64,000 bases of DNA. It comes from Streptomyces sp. Edi4 (GTDB lineage: Bacteria > Actinomycetota > Actinomycetes > Streptomycetales > Streptomycetaceae). Made by a program: the position numbers and the translations under genes. The stretch is from contig NZ_JBEJGY010000004.1 in the NCBI RefSeq assembly GCF_040253615.1, positions 1,240,001 through 1,304,000 of the forward strand, written 5' to 3'. The notes below the pieces were generated by a model. That model was not told the DNA's origin. It did not search any database and worked only from the letters and a program-made list of their open reading frames with translations. Below, one piece after another: positions 33,192 through 40,944 of this stretch (positions are counted from its first letter, which is position 1; the number at the start of each line of letters is the position of its first letter).

Positions 33192-35546
33192 ATGAACGGC
33201 GATGGCCTGGTGCGCTCGGTGAAGTCGGTCGGTTCGGTGCGCGGGTTGCGGGCGCTGCGCTCGGCCCTGCTGCGGCGCCGGGCGGACGCGCGGGACCTGC
33301 CGGCGCGCGGTCCCGAGCGCGCTCGGGTGCCGGGGGCGGTGACCGGGGCCGAGCCCGGGCCGGGCGGCGGTGTCGTGCGGTTCACGCGTTCCGCGCTCGA
33401 GGTGCGGGTCTCGGGGGGCGGCACGGTGTTCTGGGGCTGGGACGGCGCGGGGCCGGAGCCGTCGTACGCCCTGGACGGCCGGGCCCCGGAGCCGGACGGG
33501 CGGGCGGCCCTCGAACCGGACAAGGACGGCGGCTGGCGGGTGGTGTCCGAGCGGATGACCGTGGTGATCTCCCGGCACGGAGCCGTGGAGGTGCGCACCC
33601 CGGGCGGCGGGGTGCTGCGCCGCGAGCTGCCGCCCCGGTGGTGGGAGCCGGTCGGCGGCGGCCGGGCCCGCTGGGTGCAGCGGTCCGAGGTGGCGGCCGA
33701 CGCGCGGTTCTTCGGGCTGGGCGGGCGCGCGGCCGGACCCCGGCTGCGCGACGGTTCGTACCGCCTGTGGAACACCGATCCCGGCGGCGGTTTCGGCCCC
33801 GACGACGACCCGCTGTACATCACGATGCCCGTGCAGCTGGTGGTGGCGGACGCGGGGACCCATCTCGCCTTCTACGACAACACCTGGGACGGCCGGGTGC
33901 TGCTGCGTGAGGGAGAGGAGGGCGCGGGCTCGGGCCACGACCGGCCGGGCGGCAGCGAGTTGCGGATGGAAGGAGGACCGCTGAGATGCTGGATGGTGGC
34001 GGGCACACCGGCCCGGGTCCTGGCGGGCTGGACGACACTGACCGGCGCGCCCGCGCTGCCGCCGGCCTGGGCGCTCGGCCACCAGCACGCCCGCTGGGGT
34101 TTCGGCAGTGAGCGCGAGGTGCGGCGGATCGTCGCCGGGTACACCGGGCGCGGCCTGCCGCTGTCCGCGCTGCACCTGGACATCGACCACTACGACGCCC
34201 ACCAGGTCTTCACCGTGGACCGGAGCGCGTTCCCCGATCTGCCGCGCCTGGCCGAGGACTTGGCCCGCGACGGGGTGCGGCTGGTCTCGATCGTGGATCC
34301 CGCGGTGAAGGCCGAGCGGGGGAACGCGGTGTACGAGAGCGGTCTTGCCGCCGGGGCGTTCGTCAAGGACGCCCAGGGGCGCGAGGTGCGCGGCCAGGTG
34401 TGGCCCGGCGAGTGCGCCTACCCCGACTTCACGGACCCGAGGACCCGCGCCTGGTGGGGCGGCCTCTACCAGGAACGGCTCGACCAGGGCTTCGCCGGCG
34501 TGTGGCACGACATGAACGAGCCGGTGTCCTTCGCCCCGTTCGGAGACGCGACGCTGCCGAGGTCGGCCCGGCACGATCTGGAGGGCCGGGGCGGCGATCA
34601 CCGCGAGGCCCACAATGTGTACGGGCTCACCATGGCCCGGGCCGGTCATGAGGGACTGCGCGAACTGCGCTCTGAAGAGCGGCCGTTCTTGTTCTCGCGG
34701 TCCGGCTGGGCCGGGATGCAGCGCTACGGCGGCACCTGGTCCGGTGACGTCTCGACGGGCTGGCCCGGGCTGCGCGCCTCGCTGGCCCTGGTGCTCGGCC
34801 TCGGCCTGTGCGGAGTGCCGTACTCGGGGCCCGACGTGGGCGGCTTCACCGGCAGCCCTTCGCCCGAGCTGTACCTGCGCTGGTTCCAACTCGGCGCCTG
34901 GCTGCCCCTGTTCCGTACGCATGCCGCGAAGTGGGCGGGGCGGCGCGAGCCGTGGGAGTTCGGCCCGGCGGTGCTCGAAGGCGCCAGGGCCGCGCTCGCG
35001 GAACGCCGGCGGCTGCACCCGTACTTCATGACGCTGGCCCAGCTGGCCCGGCTGACCGGGGCTCCTTACGCACGCCCGCTGTGGTGGGGCGCGCCGGGCG
35101 ACCGGGCGCTGCGCGACTGCGAGGACGCCTTCCTGCTCGGTGACGCGCTGCTCGTGGCCCCGGTTCTGGAGCGCGGCGCGGACCGGCGGCCGGTGCGGCT
35201 GCCGCGCGGGCGGTGGTACGACACCGCGACGGGCGAGGTGCACGAGGGCCCGGGCCAGGTGCTGTTGCCCGCTCCCCTCTCCCGTATCCCGGTGCTGGCC
35301 CGGGCGGGTTCGGTGATCCCGGTGCAAGGTGAGGACGGCGGCCTTGAGCTGGAGGTGTGGGCGCCCGCCGCCGGCCATACGGGCGGCGGCCTCCTGGTGC
35401 GGGACGCGGGGGACGGCTGGGAGCACGCGGCGGTGGAGCGGTTCTCGACGCGGGTCGTCAAGGGCGAGGTCGTGGTGGAGCGGACCGGCGCGGGCGCGGA
35501 CGCCGAGGTCGGCCATCCGGTGCGGGTACGCGGGGTGGCGCCCTGA
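33192..35546 (+). CDS. Glycoside hydrolase family 31 (alpha-glucosidase type)
   Basis: A 784-residue GH31 enzyme without signal peptide, so probably cytoplasmic. The N-terminal beta domain (about 50-275) is followed by the TIM barrel. The catalytic nucleophile is Asp at about 440 in VWHDMNEPVSF, and the acid/base is Asp at about 519 in TWSGDVSTGW. Other barrel marks are HLDIDHYDAHQVFT and PYSGPDVGGFTG. A C-terminal beta region includes PVRLPRGRWYDTATGE. GH31 includes alpha-glucosidases, alpha-xylosidases and sulfoquinovosidases; alpha-glucosidase is the most likely. I chose the ATG at 33192 after AGGGTGAG; GTG or ATG codons a few bases earlier are alternatives. Confidence 0.9.
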   Translation: MNGDGLVRSVKSVGSVRGLRALRSALLRRRADARDLPARGPERARVPGAVTGAEPGPGGGVVRFTRSALEVRVSGGGTVFWGWDGAGPEPSYALDGRAPEPDGRAALEPDKDGGWRVVSERMTVVISRHGAVEVRTPGGGVLRRELPPRWWEPVGGGRARWVQRSEVAADARFFGLGGRAAGPRLRDGSYRLWNTDPGGGFGPDDDPLYITMPVQLVVADAGTHLAFYDNTWDGRVLLREGEEGAGSGHDRPGGSELRMEGGPLRCWMVAGTPARVLAGWTTLTGAPALPPAWALGHQHARWGFGSEREVRRIVAGYTGRGLPLSALHLDIDHYDAHQVFTVDRSAFPDLPRLAEDLARDGVRLVSIVDPAVKAERGNAVYESGLAAGAFVKDAQGREVRGQVWPGECAYPDFTDPRTRAWWGGLYQERLDQGFAGVWHDMNEPVSFAPFGDATLPRSARHDLEGRGGDHREAHNVYGLTMARAGHEGLRELRSEERPFLFSRSGWAGMQRYGGTWSGDVSTGWPGLRASLALVLGLGLCGVPYSGPDVGGFTGSPSPELYLRWFQLGAWLPLFRTHAAKWAGRREPWEFGPAVLEGARAALAERRRLHPYFMTLAQLARLTGAPYARPLWWGAPGDRALRDCEDAFLLGDALLVAPVLERGADRRPVRLPRGRWYDTATGEVHEGPGQVLLPAPLSRIPVLARAGSVIPVQGEDGGLELEVWAPAAGHTGGGLLVRDAGDGWEHAAVERFSTRVVKGEVVVERTGAGADAEVGHPVRVRGVAP

Positions 35547-35565
35547 GCCCGCCGACCGACCGGGG

Positions 35566-36114
35566 TCAGCCGGCCGGGTGGCCGCCACGGCCGTGGGCGT
35601 ACTTCCCCGCGAACCACGCGCGGACCGCATCGGTGTGCAACGGGAACGCCAACTCGGCCGGTTCCCACAGCGCTTCCCAGCCCGCGCTCTCCTCGGTCGC
35701 TGCCGATGGCGGCAGGTCCGCCGCCGCGCGCGCGGGCAGCAGGCCGAACACCAGCAGATGCGCGGGCGAGCTCAGCACGTCCGCGAGACGCACCTCATCG
35801 GCCCGCGCCTCGATGCCGGTCTCCTCCCTCAGTTCGCGTACCACCGCCTGCTGCCAGCTCTCGCCGTGATCGACGAAACCGCCGGGCAGGGCGAGGCCGC
35901 CGCGTTGGGGCTCGATGGTGCGGGTGATGACCACCAGGCCGGCCCCGTCCGCTCCGGTGACGGGCAGCAGGGCGACGGCCACGGGAAGCGGGTTGCGGTA
36001 GGCGACCGTGCCGCAGGACGCGCACGAGCGGGGCCAGCCACGCGGCGCCTCGTACGGGGTCCCGCACGCACCGCAGTGGGAGTCGGCCAGGGGCTGCTTC
36101 GGGGTGGCACTCAC
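35566..36114 (-). CDS. NUDIX hydrolase with zinc ribbon
   Basis: A 182-residue protein. The N-terminus is a zinc ribbon ([22 protein letters not shown]), as in NudC-like hydrolases. The NUDIX box is complete: [20 protein letters not shown] followed by ETGIE. Family enzymes hydrolyse nucleoside diphosphates linked to another group, releasing AMP or a similar product. The sequence is shorter than NudC, so the substrate is open. The GTG start is at 36114. It is convergent with the GH31 gene (19-base gap). Confidence 0.88.
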   Translation of the reverse strand: MSATPKQPLADSHCGACGTPYEAPRGWPRSCASCGTVAYRNPLPVAVALLPVTGADGAGLVVITRTIEPQRGGLALPGGFVDHGESWQQAVVRELREETGIEARADEVRLADVLSSPAHLLVFGLLPARAAADLPPSAATEESAGWEALWEPAELAFPLHTDAVRAWFAGKYAHGRGGHPAG

Positions 36115-36136
36115 GCGCGGACTCTAGCCGACCCGT

Positions 36137-36198
36137 CCTTCCCCGCAAGCGCCCTCCTCACAAGCACCTTCCCCGCAAGCGCCTTCCCCGCAAGCGAG
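36137..36198. repeat. Short direct repeats upstream of the VanX-like gene
   Basis: The unit CTTCCCCGCAAGCGCC occurs at about 36138, 36168 and 36183, with a diverged copy between. The last two are adjacent. It lies in the 107-bp gap between divergent genes. Confidence 0.7.
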
Positions 36199-36221
36199 TT
36201 GAGCTGATAAAGGGTGTGCAC

Positions 36222-37061
36222 ATGACACTACGTACCGGACGACGAGGCACGGCCCACCGGGCGCCGTCACGGATGCTGCGCGCGCTCATGGCCGCAGCCG
36301 CCACGCTGCTCACCGTCACCGCGCTCGCCCCCGCCGCGCACGCGGCACCGCGGCCGAAGGCGCCCAGACAGTTCGTGGCGCTGAGTTCGGTCGATCCCAC
36401 GATCATCCAGGAGATGCGCTACGTCACCGCGCACGACTTCGTGGGCGAACCGATCGACGGATACCGCCGGCCGCTGTGCCTCCTGACACGGCCGGCCGCC
36501 CAGGCCCTGCACCGGGCCCAGCAGTCGCTGCTGCGGCAGGGCTACTCCCTCAAGGTCTACGACTGCTATCGGCCGCAGCGGGCCGTCGACCACTTCGTGC
36601 GGTGGGCGAAGGACCTTCACGACGAGAGGATGAAGGCGGAGTTCTACCCCCGGGTCGACAAGTCGAGGCTGTTCGCGGACGGGTACATCGCCGCGAAGTC
36701 CGGCCACAGCCGGGGCAGCACGATGGATGTGACGATCGTCAGGCTGCCCGCGCTCCCCACCCGGCCCTACCACCCCGGGCAGCCGCTGGCGCCCTGCTAC
36801 GCGCCGCGCGCCGAACGGTTCCCGGACAACTCCCTCGACATGGGCACCGGGTTCGACTGCTTCGACACCCTGGCGCATACCGACGATCCCCGCGTCCAGG
36901 GCGTCCAGAAGGCGAACCGGCAGTTCCTCAAGCGCACCCTGGAGGCGCAGGGCTTCGTCAACCTGCCCGAGGAGTGGTGGCACTTCACGTATCAGCCGGA
37001 GCCCTTCCCCGACACCTATTTCGACTTTCCCGTGGCGTGGTGGCCGGTGGCGGGGCACTGA
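36222..37061 (+). CDS. Secreted M15 family D-Ala-D-Ala dipeptidase (VanX-like)
   Basis: A 279-residue exported protein. The signal peptide (about 1-40) has Arg-rich N-region, a hydrophobic core (LMAAAATLLTVTALAPAA) and AHA-A cleavage. The mature part is a VanX/DdpX-type zinc dipeptidase: the SxHxxGxxxD motif is SGHSRGSTMDVT with His at about 162 and Asp at about 169, and the catalytic Glu and third zinc His lie in PEEWWHFTY. VanX cleaves D-Ala-D-Ala; a secreted version more likely trims cell-wall or environmental peptides than confers vancomycin resistance. ATG at 36222 follows AAAGGG; a GTG two codons earlier is possible. Confidence 0.9.
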   Translation: MTLRTGRRGTAHRAPSRMLRALMAAAATLLTVTALAPAAHAAPRPKAPRQFVALSSVDPTIIQEMRYVTAHDFVGEPIDGYRRPLCLLTRPAAQALHRAQQSLLRQGYSLKVYDCYRPQRAVDHFVRWAKDLHDERMKAEFYPRVDKSRLFADGYIAAKSGHSRGSTMDVTIVRLPALPTRPYHPGQPLAPCYAPRAERFPDNSLDMGTGFDCFDTLAHTDDPRVQGVQKANRQFLKRTLEAQGFVNLPEEWWHFTYQPEPFPDTYFDFPVAWWPVAGH

Positions 37062-37260
37062 CTCGCGGGTCGTTCCGCTTGGCCGGACCAGTCCGGATCA
37101 TCACCTCGTCATGGCCGCTCCGGCGCGTATCACCTTCGGTTCCGGATGAGGCTGGAGCGGGTGTCCGGAGCCACCCCCGTGGGTCCCGGGCACCCGCTCT
37201 GTCCTCTCGGACGCCAAGCAGCCGTATCCGGTTCTCCGCGAAGCGATTAGGTTCTGCCGC

Positions 37261-37608
37261 ATGACCAAACCCCGGTTCGATTCGTACGAGGAATTCTGGC
37301 CCTATTACGTGGCGATGCACTCCAGGGCCGCCACGCGCTGGGTGCATCTGACCGGCACCCTCACCGGCCTCGCGATCAGTGCCTACGGGCTCGCGCGGCG
37401 ACGCGGCCGCCTGATACTCGCGCTGCCGCTCATCGGATACGCGACCGCCTGGCCCGCGCACTGGTTCATCGAGGGCAACAACCCGGCGACCTTCGGCCAC
37501 CCCGCCTGGTCGCTGCGGGGCGACCGGCAGATGATCCGCATGATGCTGGCCGGCCGCGACCGCGAACTGGGTGAGATCGCCGCGAAGTGGCTCGCGGACA
37601 ACCGGTGA
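37261..37608 (+). CDS. DUF962 / Mpo1-like family protein
   Basis: A 115-residue membrane-associated protein. It opens FDSYEEFWPYYVAMHSRAATRWVHLTGT, the DUF962 signature with the conserved His pair. Two hydrophobic segments follow (residues about 38-65), and PAHWFIEGNNPATFGHPAWS carries the second His region. The yeast relative Mpo1 is an Fe-dependent dioxygenase acting on 2-hydroxy fatty acids; His positions needed for that are present here. It appears monocistronic. Confidence 0.88.
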   Translation: MTKPRFDSYEEFWPYYVAMHSRAATRWVHLTGTLTGLAISAYGLARRRGRLILALPLIGYATAWPAHWFIEGNNPATFGHPAWSLRGDRQMIRMMLAGRDRELGEIAAKWLADNR

Positions 37609-37719
37609 GCCACGGGGGCGGCCGCTGACCCGGGTCCCGGCACCTCCCGTCCCTCCCCATCCTCGGCCGTCCGTGGCACACTTCTGACGATCCGTCAGCA
37701 AGCCGTATGGGGAGGGGCC

Positions 37720-38175
37720 TTGACCGACGCACGAACGCACAGACCTGTGGTCGCGGGCTGGTTCACCGAGGCGGGGGGCCAGGACTTCCGGCTGCTCGGC
37801 ACCCGCTGCGCCGCCTGCGGCTCCTTCTTCTTCCCGCGCGAGGACGCCTTCTGCCGCAACCCCGCCTGCGCGGGCGGCGAACTGGCGGAGGTCCCCCTGT
37901 CCCGGCGAGGCCGTGTGTGGTCGTACACGGACGGCCGCTACCGTCCCCCCGCCCCCTATGTGTCCGACCCCGATGTGGCCTGGGAGCCCGCCACCCTCGT
38001 CGCCGTGGAGCTCGCGGCCGAGCGCATGGTGGTGCTCGGCCAGGCCGCACCCGGCGTCAGGACGGCCGACCTCGCGGTCGGCATGGAGGTCGAGGTGGTG
38101 CCCGGCGTCTTGAACGAGGACACGGAAACCGTCTGGACCACCTGGCACTGGCGGCCCGTGGAGGCGACGGCATGA
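37720..38175 (+). CDS. Zn-ribbon OB-fold (DUF35) acyl-CoA binding partner protein
   Basis: A 151-residue DUF35 protein: a zinc ribbon (CAACGSFFFPREDAFCRNPAC) followed by an OB-fold (about 60-145). Such proteins pair with SCP-x thiolase-like enzymes. In Ltp2-ChsH2 the DUF35 domain is needed for retro-aldol cleavage of steroid side chains. The TTG start at 37720 lies 4 bases after GGGGAGGGG and is the only start with a good ribosome site. Its stop overlaps the ATG of the thiolase-like gene by four bases, so the two are translated together. Confidence 0.88.
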   Translation: MTDARTHRPVVAGWFTEAGGQDFRLLGTRCAACGSFFFPREDAFCRNPACAGGELAEVPLSRRGRVWSYTDGRYRPPAPYVSDPDVAWEPATLVAVELAAERMVVLGQAAPGVRTADLAVGMEVEVVPGVLNEDTETVWTTWHWRPVEATA

Positions 38176-39362
38176 GCGAGGACATCGCGGTCCTCGGGGT
38201 GGGAATGCACCCGTGGGGCAAGTGGGGACGGAGCTTCGTCCAGTACGGGACGATCGCGGCCCGGGCGGCGCTCGCCGACGCCGGGATCGAGTGGTGCGAC
38301 GTGGACGCGGTGGTCGGCGCGGACACCGTGCGCGGCGGCTACCCCGGATACGTGGCGGGCGCGACCTTCGCGCGGGCGCTCGGCTGGCAGGGCGCCCGGG
38401 TCACGAGCGTGTACGCGGCCTGTGCCTCCGGCGCGCAGGCGGTCGGCGCGGCGCGGGCGCAGATCCTGGCCGGGCTCGCGGACGTGGTGCTCGTGGTGGG
38501 GGCGGACGCCGCGCCGAAGGGATTCTTCGCCCCGACCGGCGGGGAGCGTCCCGATGATCCGGACTGGCTGCGCTTCCGGGTGCTCGGCGCCACGAATCCC
38601 GCGTACTTCGGCCTCTACGCCCGGCGCCGCATGGCTCTGCACGGTGACACCCTGGAGGACTTCGCCCGCGTCAAGGTGAAGAACGCGGCGGCCGGCGCGC
38701 TCAACCCGAACGCCCGCTACCGCAAGGCGGTCAGTGCCGAGGAGGTGGCCGCATCGGCCGTGGTCGCGGACCCGTTGCGCCTGCTGGACATCTGCGCCAC
38801 CTCGGACGGGGCCGCCGCCCTGGTCCTGACCAGCATGAATGTCGCCCATCGGCACGGCGTCAGCGACCCGGTCCGTATCCGCGCGCTCTCCACGGTGACC
38901 CCCACCTACCCCAGGGCGGTGCTCGACCTGCCCGACATCGCCACCGACTCGGCCACCGCCGTCGAGCCCGCGTCCCGGTCGTTCCGGGCCGCCATCGCGC
39001 ACGCCGCCTACGAGGAGGCGGGCATCGGCCCCGAGGATCTGTCGCTTGCCGAGGTGTACGACCTGTCCACCGCGCTGGAACTGGAGTGGTACGAGGACCT
39101 GGGGCTGTGCGGCGCCGGGGAGGGGGCCAAGCTCCTGCGGGAGGGGGCGAGCGCGCTGGGAGGGCGCGTGCCGGTCAACACCAGCGGCGGGCTCGCGTCG
39201 TTCGGCGAGGCCGTGCCCGCCCAGGCGCTGGCCCAGGTCTGCGAGCTCACCTGGCAGTTGCGGGGCACGGCGGGAGCCCGGCAGGTCCCCGGGGCACGGG
39301 TCGGCGTCACCGCGAACCAGGGCCTTTTCGGGCACGGCTCGGCGGTGGTGGTGGTCCGCTGA
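38172..39362 (+). CDS. SCP-x thiolase-like protein (lipid-transfer protein, Ltp2 type)
   Basis: A 396-residue thiolase-fold protein. The usual nucleophile Cys is present at about residue 84 (VYAACASGAQAVGAARAQI). The conserved thiolase GHP motif reads GEAVPAQ (NTSGGLASFGEAVPAQALAQ), losing the active-site His, and the second CxG motif is absent, as in Ltp2-type aldolases. TANQGLFGHGSAVVV ends the protein. The substrate is probably a steroid- or fatty acyl-CoA. It overlaps the DUF35 partner by four bases; no other steroid catabolism genes are near. Confidence 0.87.
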   Translation: MSEDIAVLGVGMHPWGKWGRSFVQYGTIAARAALADAGIEWCDVDAVVGADTVRGGYPGYVAGATFARALGWQGARVTSVYAACASGAQAVGAARAQILAGLADVVLVVGADAAPKGFFAPTGGERPDDPDWLRFRVLGATNPAYFGLYARRRMALHGDTLEDFARVKVKNAAAGALNPNARYRKAVSAEEVAASAVVADPLRLLDICATSDGAAALVLTSMNVAHRHGVSDPVRIRALSTVTPTYPRAVLDLPDIATDSATAVEPASRSFRAAIAHAAYEEAGIGPEDLSLAEVYDLSTALELEWYEDLGLCGAGEGAKLLREGASALGGRVPVNTSGGLASFGEAVPAQALAQVCELTWQLRGTAGARQVPGARVGVTANQGLFGHGSAVVVVR

Positions 39363-39447
39363 GGGGCGCGCCACCCCGCCCCGGCCGCTTCCGCTTACGC
39401 AGCCCTTCGAACCAGGGGATCCGGGCCAGGGCGCGGGCGTCCGGGGT

Positions 39448-40053
39448 TCAGGTGGCGGCCGGCTGGCGGGACTTCGCGGACATCGCGAGGGCGTGCTCGA
39501 CCACGCCCACCAGGATGTCCTTGACCGATTCGCGCTCGCGCGCGTCGCACAGCAGGAGCGGGACTTCGGGGTCGAGGTCGAGGGCCGAGCGCACGGTGTC
39601 GGCGGGGTAACGGGTGGCGTCGTCGAAGCAGTTGACGGCGACGGTGAACGGGATGCCGCGCCGCTCGAAGTAGTCGATGCCGGCGAAGCAGTCCTCCAGG
39701 CGGCGGGTGTCGGCCAGGACGACCGCGCCGAGCGCCCCCTGCGCCAGCTCGTCCCACAGGAACCAGAACCGGTCCTGGCCCGGCGTCCCGAAGAGGTAGA
39801 GCACCAGGTCCTCGCGGAGCGTGATGCGCCCGAAGTCCATGGCCACCGTGGTGGTGCTCTTGGCCTCCACGCCCGCGATGTCGTCGACCGGGCGGCCCGC
39901 CTCGCTGAGGCGTTCCTCGGTCCGCAGGGGCCGGATCTCGCTCACCGCGCCGACCAGGGTGGTCTTGCCGACGCCGAATCCGCCCGCGACGAGAATCTTG
40001 AGCGTCACCGGATCGACGTGCCGCCTCTTGCGGCTAGAGCGCCCGAAGGCCAT
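39448..40053 (-). CDS. cvnD: Conservon GTPase CvnD
   Basis: A 201-residue Ras-like GTP-binding protein of the actinobacterial MglA-like group. The P-loop is GGFGVGKTTLVG (about residues 24-35), the switch II region GTPGQDRFWFLWDELAQGA, and the nucleotide-specificity loop NCFDDATRYPAD. It is the fourth and last gene of the conservon and starts 20 bases before the DUF742 gene ends. Cvn GTPases are thought to work with CvnB and CvnC in a membrane-associated G-protein-like signalling complex. Confidence 0.93.
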   Translation of the reverse strand: MAFGRSSRKRRHVDPVTLKILVAGGFGVGKTTLVGAVSEIRPLRTEERLSEAGRPVDDIAGVEAKSTTTVAMDFGRITLREDLVLYLFGTPGQDRFWFLWDELAQGALGAVVLADTRRLEDCFAGIDYFERRGIPFTVAVNCFDDATRYPADTVRSALDLDPEVPLLLCDARERESVKDILVGVVEHALAMSAKSRQPAAT

Positions 40054-40501
40054 TGATCACCTCGCGGAGAAGGGACTCGTCCGGCAGCTCGGCCGGCGGG
40101 ACGGGTCGGGTTACGTGCACCAGGGCGTCGGCGACGAGATCGCCGACCAGCACCCGGACCACCCCGACCGGGAGGTCGAGGCCTGCCGCGAGTTCGGCGA
40201 TCGACTGCGGTGCGTCGCCGCAGCGTTCGACGATCTCGACGTGTTCCGGGGAGAGCGTCTGGTCGCGGCCCGGGTCGTCGGCGGCGGGTTCCGGGACGAC
40301 CACGGCGATCAGGTCGAGGCGGTGCTGGCCGGCGCTGGTGGTGCGCCCGCGCGTCATGGCGTACGGCCGCACCACGGGCCCCGCGTCGTCGTCGAACCAG
40401 TGGAGCGGGCGGCCGGGGACCGCCGACGGGTCCCCGGTCCCGCTCCCGGCCCGCCGGTCCGTGTCCCTCATCGCGTCCCCGCCCATGACGTACCCACTCA
40501 C
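40034..40501 (-). CDS. cvnC: Conservon DUF742 protein CvnC
   Basis: A 155-residue DUF742 protein. The acidic, Arg-rich N-terminus carries RPYAMTRGRTTSAGQHRLDL, and then a winged helix (SPEHVEIVERCGDAPQSIAELAAGLDLPVGVVRVLVGDL) follows. It is the third conservon gene. The GTG at 40501 overlaps the cvnB stop (GTGA), and its own end overlaps cvnD by 20 bases, so translation is coupled through the operon. Confidence 0.93.
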   Translation of the reverse strand: MSGYVMGGDAMRDTDRRAGSGTGDPSAVPGRPLHWFDDDAGPVVRPYAMTRGRTTSAGQHRLDLIAVVVPEPAADDPGRDQTLSPEHVEIVERCGDAPQSIAELAAGLDLPVGVVRVLVGDLVADALVHVTRPVPPAELPDESLLREVINGLRAL

Positions 40502-40944
40502 CCTCCGGTGTGCGGGCCGGTCCGTGGCGCGGTGGTCAGGTGGACGCCGACCCGCTTGACCATCAGGGTCATCTCGTAGGCGACCTGTCCGATGTCGGAG
40601 TCGGCGTCGGACAGGACTGCCAGACAGCTCCCGTCGCCCGCGGCGGTCACGAAGAGGAAGGCGTCGTCGAGTTCGACGACGGTCTGGCGGACCTTGCCCG
40701 CCTCGAAGTGGCGTCCGACGCCCTTGGCGAGGCTGTGGAAGCCGGAGGCGACGGCGGCCAGGTGCTCGCCGTCCTCACGGGTCAAATCGCGCGAGGTGCC
40801 GGTGGCCAGGCCGTCGCCGGAGAGCACCAGGGCCTTGCGGATGGAGCCGACCCGGTCCACCAACTCGTCCAGGAGCCAGTTGAGTTCGCCGGTTGTGCCC
40901 CCCTGGGCGTGGCGTGCGGTGGCTGAGTGTTGTGGCGCGGTCAT
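40498..40944 (-). CDS. cvnB: Conservon roadblock/LC7 protein CvnB
   Basis: A 148-residue roadblock/LC7 protein (LNWLLDELVDRVGSIRKALVLSGDGLATGTS; FLFVTAAGDGSCLAVLSDADSDIGQVAYEM). Roadblock proteins act as GTPase partners, for example MglB as the activator of MglA. Second gene of the conservon. Its ATG overlaps the cvnA stop by four bases and its stop overlaps the cvnC start. Confidence 0.93.
   Translation of the reverse strand: MTAPQHSATARHAQGGTTGELNWLLDELVDRVGSIRKALVLSGDGLATGTSRDLTREDGEHLAAVASGFHSLAKGVGRHFEAGKVRQTVVELDDAFLFVTAAGDGSCLAVLSDADSDIGQVAYEMTLMVKRVGVHLTTAPRTGPHTGG

Noticed and set aside
33111-35630. Minus-strand open frame of 839 codons opposite the GH31 gene
   Set aside because: Arg/Pro/His-rich shadow with no domain; the plus strand has clear GH31 catalytic motifs.
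36216-37061. Vancomycin-resistance VanX
   Set aside because: The protein has a signal peptide and no vanHA or vanRS neighbours, so it is called a secreted VanX-like dipeptidase only.
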